Assembly: GCA_022495005.1 (NCBI GenBank)
Contig: JAGYXB010000962.1
Coordinates: 434,001-498,000, forward strand
Direction of reading: 5' to 3'
DNA: 64,000 nucleotides
Origin: Rhyacophila brunnea
Taxonomy: Eukaryota > Arthropoda > Insecta > Trichoptera > Rhyacophilidae
Position numbers and translations under genes: made by a program. Of this stretch, positions 34,001-64,000 are shown piece after piece; the stretch's first letter is position 1; each line of letters begins with the position of its first letter. The notes below the pieces were generated by a model that was not told the origin of the DNA, made no database searches, and was given only the letters and a program-made list of their open reading frames with translations.

Positions 34001-36650
34001 TTAATCTGGACTCGCTAGGATGTCACAAGCAAATTTAACATTATATTTTTCATTAGATATTAATGAATAGGAGAGGATTTATTTATTACTGGATGAAGTA
34101 GTCACGTATGTGTTAATGGTAAATTTGGCAAAACATGAATACAAATACGTTTAAGAAAAAGATGGACCCACAGATATATGACGTACTGCGCTCGCAACGA
34201 TGAATAATTTATTTTAACAATATCGCCTACATGTTTATTACGTTTAGCAATATTTTCAACTGATTGGATAAGGCAATAAAAGGCGATTATAAAGAATTTT
34301 TGATTTTTTTTAATAAAAATTCAAGGGAGGGATCAATGACTGTGCATTCATTCGGCTTTCAAGAAAGAAAAAAACATTTATCAGGATGGATACAAGTCAA
34401 TAGCTACCTGACGAGATTAAATCTAAAGTAATCTTCGAAATCATTTAATTTACAGATCCACACACAAATTTAATGGAACGATTTCAATAGTCATTCAATA
34501 TATTAAGCGAATATATATATTAATTTTTTTATCAATAAGAATATTAAAATTTTAACACGTAACAGAATAATATTCATTCAAATATGAAATGGTTTTCAAA
34601 CATGTGGAAGTCAACGGCGATGAAGGAATCGGGTTTAATTAATTAAGCATTCACTACAGATGCGGTACAGTGTGTTTTATTGATATAATTTGATATCTCT
34701 TTCAATGACATTGACAAATAAATAATCCACAGATAATTTCATCAGACATATTTTTATGATAGGCTATAGAAAAAAATCTAACTACCAATAATTAATAGTG
34801 AAACTAAAATTATGCTGAAGGAGAAAATACCACATTATTTTTATACCATTAGCGGTAGATCAGTATTATTATTATATATATAGATAATTATATTAAACAC
34901 AAAATTTCATTTACAATATTTATACAGTATTTTATTTTTCATTTCAGAAATGATACTGTCCTTTCTAGTATGTACATTCTAGCTAATCGATTTGTAACAC
35001 AAAAAAAAACATAGTTTTCAGTTACACACCCATTAGCCTAAAAACTAACTGATATTATATAGTATTTAATTAAAGTGATTACGATGTAAATTATATTAAA
35101 CAAAACTGTACAGTTTGCGATTACTAATAAGACAATATGTTTTTGGCAATCGATTTATTCATTCAATGTTTTTTCCAACAGAATAATGCCGTTTAAACCC
35201 GATCCGTAGGCGGGTCGGTTCCTTCATTCGATTTACGTCATTTTAACGTTGAATAAAAACAACAGAAAAAGAACATCCGTACACAAATAAAATAACCTAG
35301 AAACCGCAAAATCTATTTCATATATTGACGATACGGAATAGAATAGAAAAACATATTTTGAGAAGAGTTCAATCAATATTTTTCCATAAGTTTTATTATT
35401 AGGTGATTCTCCTTTACCCGAATAAAGTTATGATTTATTCTTAATTTAATATTTTTCCCACTATTATTTCCAAACTAAAATGCACATCGAAATGAGTCTT
35501 TTAAAAGAGAATTAATTGGTGTTTTTTTTTCTATCTCCTTCACTGCCTACTTAAGAATTGTCAAAAGTTTTACGAATACGATATATAAATAGCTTAGTGC
35601 GATAAAAATTAACGAATCCATGTGGAACCTTTAGACTAAGTACTTACAGTCAAAATAAACATCACCTTGATTGTTTGTATGTATATTTTTTTTTTTTTTG
35701 TATGACATAAATGATGTGTGAAGCAATAACTATTTCAATAATTGATGATCATTTTTTTTATCACACGCACGCACACTTCTATAGGTATGAAAATAAGAAG
35801 GCCAAATTTAATTATAGTTCTATCATTAAGAATATTAGTGTGCATACTAAAGATTTCTTTGAATTTCGATTCAAACTAGAGTAAGATGCCAGACTCCCGT
35901 CGACAATAAATACACGCGCATTGAAATAGAATTAGAAGTGAATTCCAATGATTGTGGTATTACGATGAAACAAATTGCAGTCGTCGACTAAGTTTATTTT
36001 CATCCGGTGTTCTAGAAATATGTCTGTCGTCCAATTAACGATAACTATAAACATTTAATTTTCTTTATGTGATAATTATATTTATTTACAAAACACACAA
36101 GAGGATGGCATCGAAGCTGGGATGTCATATTACACTATAATAACATTATGTTAACCGAATATAAAACACTATGTAAAAAGCTATCAATTTATCACTGATG
36201 TGATAAAAATTAATCACAAAACTTGCTCTCACCCGGCCGGTGAGAAATATAAATTTTGCAAAAATCAAAATTATGTAATATTTAATGTATTGCCAGGCGT
36301 TTGTCATAATAAAAAGAGGGAAATTTTAGAACATGTTATATTGTATTGTATTAAACAATATTATAATAATATCTACAGAAGGTAAACATTGATTTATGTT
36401 ATAATTTGTTGTCTTACATTCATAAGAATATATGAAAGAAATCAGTCATGTAAATAAAAGAAATTGTATTTTTCACTGAGAAATGGTTAAGTTAATTGAT
36501 AATTTATAACGTTGAATGTCTCACTGCCTTCGCCTTGTATCTGAAGTTTTGTCGCGTGGAGTAATCGTTAATAATACAATTGTACAAACTGTACACGTTT
36601 AAATTTTACAATGCAGCGCTAAAAGACTAAGTGTATTTATGTACAATTAG
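31014..36650. other. AT-rich intergenic DNA downstream of GSK3, no gene supported
   Basis: No frame with recognisable protein similarity, no clear TIR pair and no LINE tail. Poly-T and AT runs are common. Part may belong to a long GSK3 3' region, but nothing in the sequence shows this. Confidence 0.4.
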
Positions 36651-36744
36651 TATCCTCCACATTGAGGATACGGATTTTGAGGCGATCAATTTATCGGAAG
36701 CGTCGGAAGTCAGCAAAGAAAATCAAACGGTCCGATCCGCAGGG
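36651..36744 (+). other. Possible plus-strand exon (weak)
   Basis: A 94 bp stretch between AATTAG at 36650 and a strong donor GGG|GTAAGT at 36744 is open in one frame and reads IEDTDFEAINLSEASEVS then KENQTVRSAG. It is compositionally unlike the AT-rich surroundings and acidic. No partner exon, start codon or family was recognised, so it may be chance. Confidence 0.2.
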
Positions 36745-36750
36745 GTAAGT

Positions 36751-38990
36751 GTGCTGAAAATTTAAATGTATTTTAACTGTCCGATATTATAATAAATCAA
36801 TTATTCGAAACAGTATGCGAGTAGAAAAATTAGGAATCGGGCTAACGGCTAATGGTCACTTGAAAAGTATACGTCAGCCAATAAAAAAACCGTTATTTTT
36901 ATTTTATAATCATTTTATTATAATATTATGTATTTACACTTACAAGCCGGCACACTTATTCCTGCTACCGTTTTCAATACATTACTTCCGACGACAACTA
37001 TTGAAAATTACAAATACTAACAACAATTAATATTTATCTAAGTGCTCTCAATGCGTTTTATAATATTATATTAATAATAAAAACGGTCGACTTTCATAAT
37101 AGATATTAATTTATATTTAAACTTAAATAATTTACAATAAAAACACAAGGGGGCCCTGAAAGAAAACCAAATCTGTCTCTTCACATTCCAGCGTTCGACT
37201 GACACAACCAAAGTACAATTTAAATAAACATTATATAAACAATAGTGGTCGATTGCAAACAGCTCCGTTCTGTCTCGACGAATGAACAGTTACATGGATA
37301 AACACTATCAATCACACGGTAGAGTATCGAGTATCACGGATATTTTTCCCAACGGCGGTGGCATAAAAAGCAGAAGTCTGCGAGATAATCTGTCGCGTAC
37401 CTAATACTAACATATCCCGGTTACCTGTCACACCAAAGTATCTTAGAACCGCATGATATTCATTTAAGAGTTGTCTCACATGAAAAGGATAGAATAAGCC
37501 AATTGAGTACTCATGCAATTTTATATTAAATTTATGTAATAGTGAATCAAGGACTTTTCTGTAATAATTAATGCAGGTCAGGTATAGAGATTATAGATTC
37601 AAACCGAAATCTTAGAAGTTAGAGGATATCATATTATAGTTTTTTTTTTATCATAAGCATTACAAGCCGAGATGGTAACGTTGCAGCCGATCACCGACGA
37701 GCTGTTTCAAAGTTTAAAAAAAAATATTACATCTAAACGTAGAAAAGTTCTATTCATATTATAATATGGGCTAGCGGACAAAGCACTTCCACAGTGGGAA
37801 TTTAGGGAAACTTTTCTGAATATCTGAAGGATCGTGTCGATTAAACATTCATAATTTTTTCTTTATGTAGTCTTCCAATACGCGGCGTCGGTCCCGAACG
37901 TTGCGTCTGAGCTCATCCGAGGTCCAATTATCGAACAGTCGCCATTACCCTTTCTCCCATGTTCTAACCTACTTACATAAATACACTATTTGTCGGAGTA
38001 GAAACGAATTAAGACACGGAAAGTGTTTAAATGAACGTTAGGTTGCAATTGAGGCATTTTATTACGATAGCGTACCACGAGGCGATGTGAATAACAAAGT
38101 TTCAACTAGTCGAGGACATATTTCATTTTTATAATACTATCGAATTTTTCTTACGATTATAAAATCAATTTATATTTTAACATATTTTAGGATGAGTCCT
38201 TTTGAAGACTATTTATTATTTTCAAATTTCAATAAGAGGAGAATAGGTTTGAATGTTTTCTAATACTTTTATTATGTAAGAGAAATTTTGGGAAAAATTA
38301 TCAATACAATATAGATACAAAGGATATTTTAAACCGGCACTACCGATTCGGTATTCGGTGTCTTGTCAAAGATACAAACTGTAAAACTTGTCTTTAACAG
38401 GATAATAAGAAAAGGTTACATTACATTATCATTCGCAATACATTAAACTGCAAGTCAATTTGCTTCCCGTATCAAATGAAGAAAGTCAGATAGATTTAAA
38501 TATAAATACTAGTTTCACAGTTACCGCATACTGCTTGATAATATATTATTTATAATGTAATACAACAAAATCGTAACGTTCTCGATGGTCGATTGAGCTT
38601 CGACCTTCACATATTGAAAATGAGAACTTGTCCGATAAATATTAAAATATTTGCGGTTATATTGCCTTAAAATTTAGTGCGCAGAATATGTACATTAGGT
38701 AAATTAACAAGCGTACAGTATGTCGTGAAAACAAAAGGCCAACAAATAAACGACAATAAAGATGACACAAAACTCGCTTATTTTTACAATATTACAGTAT
38801 TATATGATATGAAAGCGACATCAGATCAATGACTTTTCGGTATATGATGCGGAATCCATCAAATAAATTCTAGTACACTTTTGTAATACATCAATTCTCT
38901 GCACATAAACTGTTTAACGTACATTCTATATTTTGATATTTTTTTTACTAGCACACCCAACTATGAGAAAGCTTGTAGAATATAAAACGA
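36751..38990. other. Intergenic DNA, nothing recognised
   Basis: AT-rich; no supported gene or repeat. Confidence 0.4.
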
Positions 38991-40151
38991 TACGTCCTCG
39001 AGACGCGCGCGCGGTTTGAAAAACAGAAAGAAAAACCCGGGCGGGTCCGACTCGCACGCGGGATGTGGGTTTTTTTTCTACCGCGCAATATCAAACTTGC
39101 AAAATTCAACGAGAGCTATTTATAGTGAGTCATTAAAAACTTCATTTACGAAACACAGTATTTATCGACTCTTGAATATATTATGAAACAAAAGAAAATA
39201 TATAATCAATTTTCCTATTCGTCACGGATGACTGATCACCGATTCCTCCGCAAAAGCGAGGACGCTCACTTAAATGTTTGCGGTTCAAATATCCGATTCC
39301 TCCTCTGGCCGCATTTCATACGCCTGCGATCCCTTCCCATCCATTGTCTGCTATTTGTCTCCGCCTCTTCCTTCTCGGACCGATCGGCCACATTTCTTGT
39401 AATAAGTCCCATGAAGAATTTAATCCCACGTGCATCATGCAATATTGCTTGTCAATCGAATTCTGTTATTCGGCATCACAAAAATTGTCCATCAGTGCAG
39501 TTAATTGCACTCCCCAAGGCACCCTATGTATTAGTGAGCGTTAGCTGTGGCCGTTGACAATCGAATTGTAGTTCATATTGGATAATTCACTGTCAACGTC
39601 ATGTCAAAATAAACAATAACGCACGTTATTTACAGCCACTTTGAGAAAACAACGTCGGCCAGATCGAGTGCTTTTTCCATCATTGGTAGGTGCTCATCTT
39701 TTATACTTCGGTAAGTGTTTAAACATTGACAGTCGTTCATAAGCCTGGTGACTATTTAAATCTTCAATCGGCCGGCGTAAGAATTTAAATTAACTTCATT
39801 CGCAGAATGTTCACTTTATTGGCATGTACATGCGATTTACCGATAACCGTTTGAACAATATGTAATTGTTTCGGGAATTGGAATTGTCAACTGACCAAAT
39901 GCAATTTAATTTCTTTCTGCGGCTGAATATCAACCGGCGTAAATCACTCACGGAGTCTTCTCACTCGTCAGATTGAGCCATACCGGTGATCGGAGACACG
40001 CTGATCGTGTTGTAATTCATCATGAGACAAATACAGAGCGGCACCTGCCCTTCACCCCGTCGAAGGCTGTCATAGAGCTGGCGGGGTGGGGAGCGACTCA
40101 GTGGACGAGAGGCGGGGAGCAGGATGGTGCGGGCGTGTCAGGGGGAAGCGT
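38991..40151 (-). other. GC-richer stretch, probable GSK3 3'UTR and flank
   Basis: The sequence after the GSK3 stop codon (minus strand) is more GC- and CpG-rich than average to about 38,995, including CGCGCGCGCGG near 39005 and a CGGGCGGGTCCG block. Frames found here have no recognisable similarity. An AATAAA on the minus strand at 39815-39820, about 335 bp past the stop, is a candidate poly(A) signal. Confidence 0.35.
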
Positions 40152-62490
<22,339 letters not shown>

Positions 62491-64000
62491 CTGCAACGCC
62501 AATAAAGGAAATATTTTTAATGACGATGACCACAATCACTGTAATTTATTTATTTCAAGTACAATTTCGAAATGGGAAAACAAAAAACGTCGACATTAAC
62601 ATTAGTGCTACCTCTCTGGATGTATCCGTTTGAATTTCGGGGTTTTAAGATTCAGTCTGTGAGCTCCACAGCTCTGGATGGATTAATTGTTTGACCAGGT
62701 TTGCCGTTTTTTCGTTTTCGTATTCTAATATATACACCCTTTTTTCCGTATTCTATAAAACCTTTTATGAAAAAAAAACCTGGTAAAATGTGACAACAAA
62801 AATACGCGATTTACGAAAAAAAGCATGATTTTAGAAAAGCTTAACTCTTTATCCATTCAAACTCATATAGGTCGAAAGCTGTTTTTTAGGGGGTCGGCAA
62901 CTAGTAGGCAAAAACTGAAAAACAATCGATATCTATCAATGTTTTTTAATCATTCTCGATGTTTGAAATATAATAAGACTGCCGAATGATATGGGCCTTC
63001 CTTGGACAGAATTTCATTACGAAAATGTAATGTTTGATAATTTAAAAGTAAAAGTAAATTCAATGAAAAAAAAGTGTGATAATTGATAATCCACTGCATT
63101 AAAAATGCCCTGTTCTGTAAATTTGTCGCAGGTTAATAATTGGCAATTATAAAAGGAAGCCGCGACTCCAAAAGGGTTGGGTTTTCACCGAATATATGCG
63201 CATCTAACTAACTGGACAATATCTTTTAAATGTTTGCGATAATAGCAAAATTATTGTATTGCAATAAATAATAAAAGCGTATACAAATTTGCTTGCTCCA
63301 GTTCACAAGCTGATGAAAAATAAATAAATCCAGTATGAAAGAGCAAATCGGTTTATCGACATGTTTCAGTTGATTTGTATTGCGACAATAATGATAAAAT
63401 AATACAGCGATCGAATCGGGAGGAAGCCAAACGGGTGCATGGCTTCGGGGCTCGCATAATGAATAAATCGCATTAGATCTGCACGCGGGCCGACGGAGCT
63501 GATAGTCAAGGTCGAGAGCGATATGCCTACCTACCGCGAAAACAATAATTAATTAGCAATTCCAATTTACATCGATCGGTGGGTAATTGACAATAAACAC
63601 TCGCAGAGTTTGCACCGCCCGTAATCATGCTCTCAAGATATTTGCAATAACTTGGCAAAGCAGCTGGATTTTTCCGGATTCGTGTTTACACGACCACAGA
63701 GCGCAAACTAGATAATTTTGGATGAAAAACTATGTAACAGTATCCATAATTAGCACTTGACAGCAGAGGACCGTCACGCTTGGAGTCTTTTATTTAAAGA
63801 GGCAGGGACCGTCCCTAGGTTCGTGGAGCCAATCACTGCATTAACCTATAATCAAAATAAGGGCATCACGAGAAAGGGGACACCGCAGAAATTGAGTAAT
63901 TTTTCATTTGCTTTGCTAAAACCAAATTATGGTTGAGAGCCAGTACATTTGTGACTTTATGACGCATTCTTATCATATCAGGTAGAAAGTGGTGTACAAA
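62491..64000. other. GSK3 upstream intron, no earlier exon found
   Basis: No minus-strand segment here looks like the GSK3 start exon. A short inverted motif (CCAGGTTTGCCGTTTTTT / AAAAAAAAACCTGG) lies at 62695-62783. A GC-richer patch at 63410-63540 has no supported coding frame. Confidence 0.4.

Noticed and set aside
39183..39557. 124-codon plus-strand frame
   Set aside because: No recognisable family, no partner exon, and it lies in the likely GSK3 3' flank; similar frames arise by chance in this GC-richer patch.

Overview
The window looks like an AT-rich animal genome, most probably an insect. It has two multi-exon protein genes, both on the minus strand, with GT-AG introns up to about 13 kb. 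Introns and intergenic DNA are packed with small inverted-repeat DNA transposons (MITEs), 5'-truncated LINEs and tRNA-derived SINE remnants. No bacterial genes, operons, rRNA, intact tRNA or CRISPR arrays are visible.

Layout. 1-1156: the 5' part of a piggyBac-like transposon, with its transposase running off the left edge. 2070-3562: a 5'-truncated, frameshifted jockey-like LINE. 4049-8781: several MITEs, a tandem repeat and a decayed Harbinger-like transposase. 9066-24970 (minus): LRRC58, a leucine-rich-repeat protein with a conserved Cys-containing C-terminal domain, assembled here from four exons into a complete 358-residue protein; its 12.9 kb first intron holds many transposons. 25431-26421: two neighbouring hAT MITEs of one family, each with an 8 bp target duplication, just upstream of LRRC58. 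27688-36650: mostly gene-free DNA with further MITEs. 40152-62490 (minus): glycogen synthase kinase 3 (shaggy), seven exons covering nearly the whole kinase domain and the stop codon. The first coding exon(s), with the start codon and N-terminal regulatory segment, were not found and probably lie beyond the right edge.

The main point of interest is a candidate 57 bp (or 45 bp) cassette exon at 49794-49850, in frame, exactly at the GSK3 junction (after the Lys equivalent to human Lys303) where the mammalian neuronal GSK3-beta-2 variant carries its insert. Others are the adjacency of GSK3 and LRRC58 on one strand, which as I recall are also close neighbours on one strand in human; a three-level nested transposon in the last GSK3 intron; and several MITE families whose superfamily can be read from target duplications (hAT 8 bp, Harbinger TTA/TAA, piggyBac TTAA, Tc1/pogo-like TA).

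All exon calls rest on reading splice sites, phase and protein similarity by eye; no search was run.
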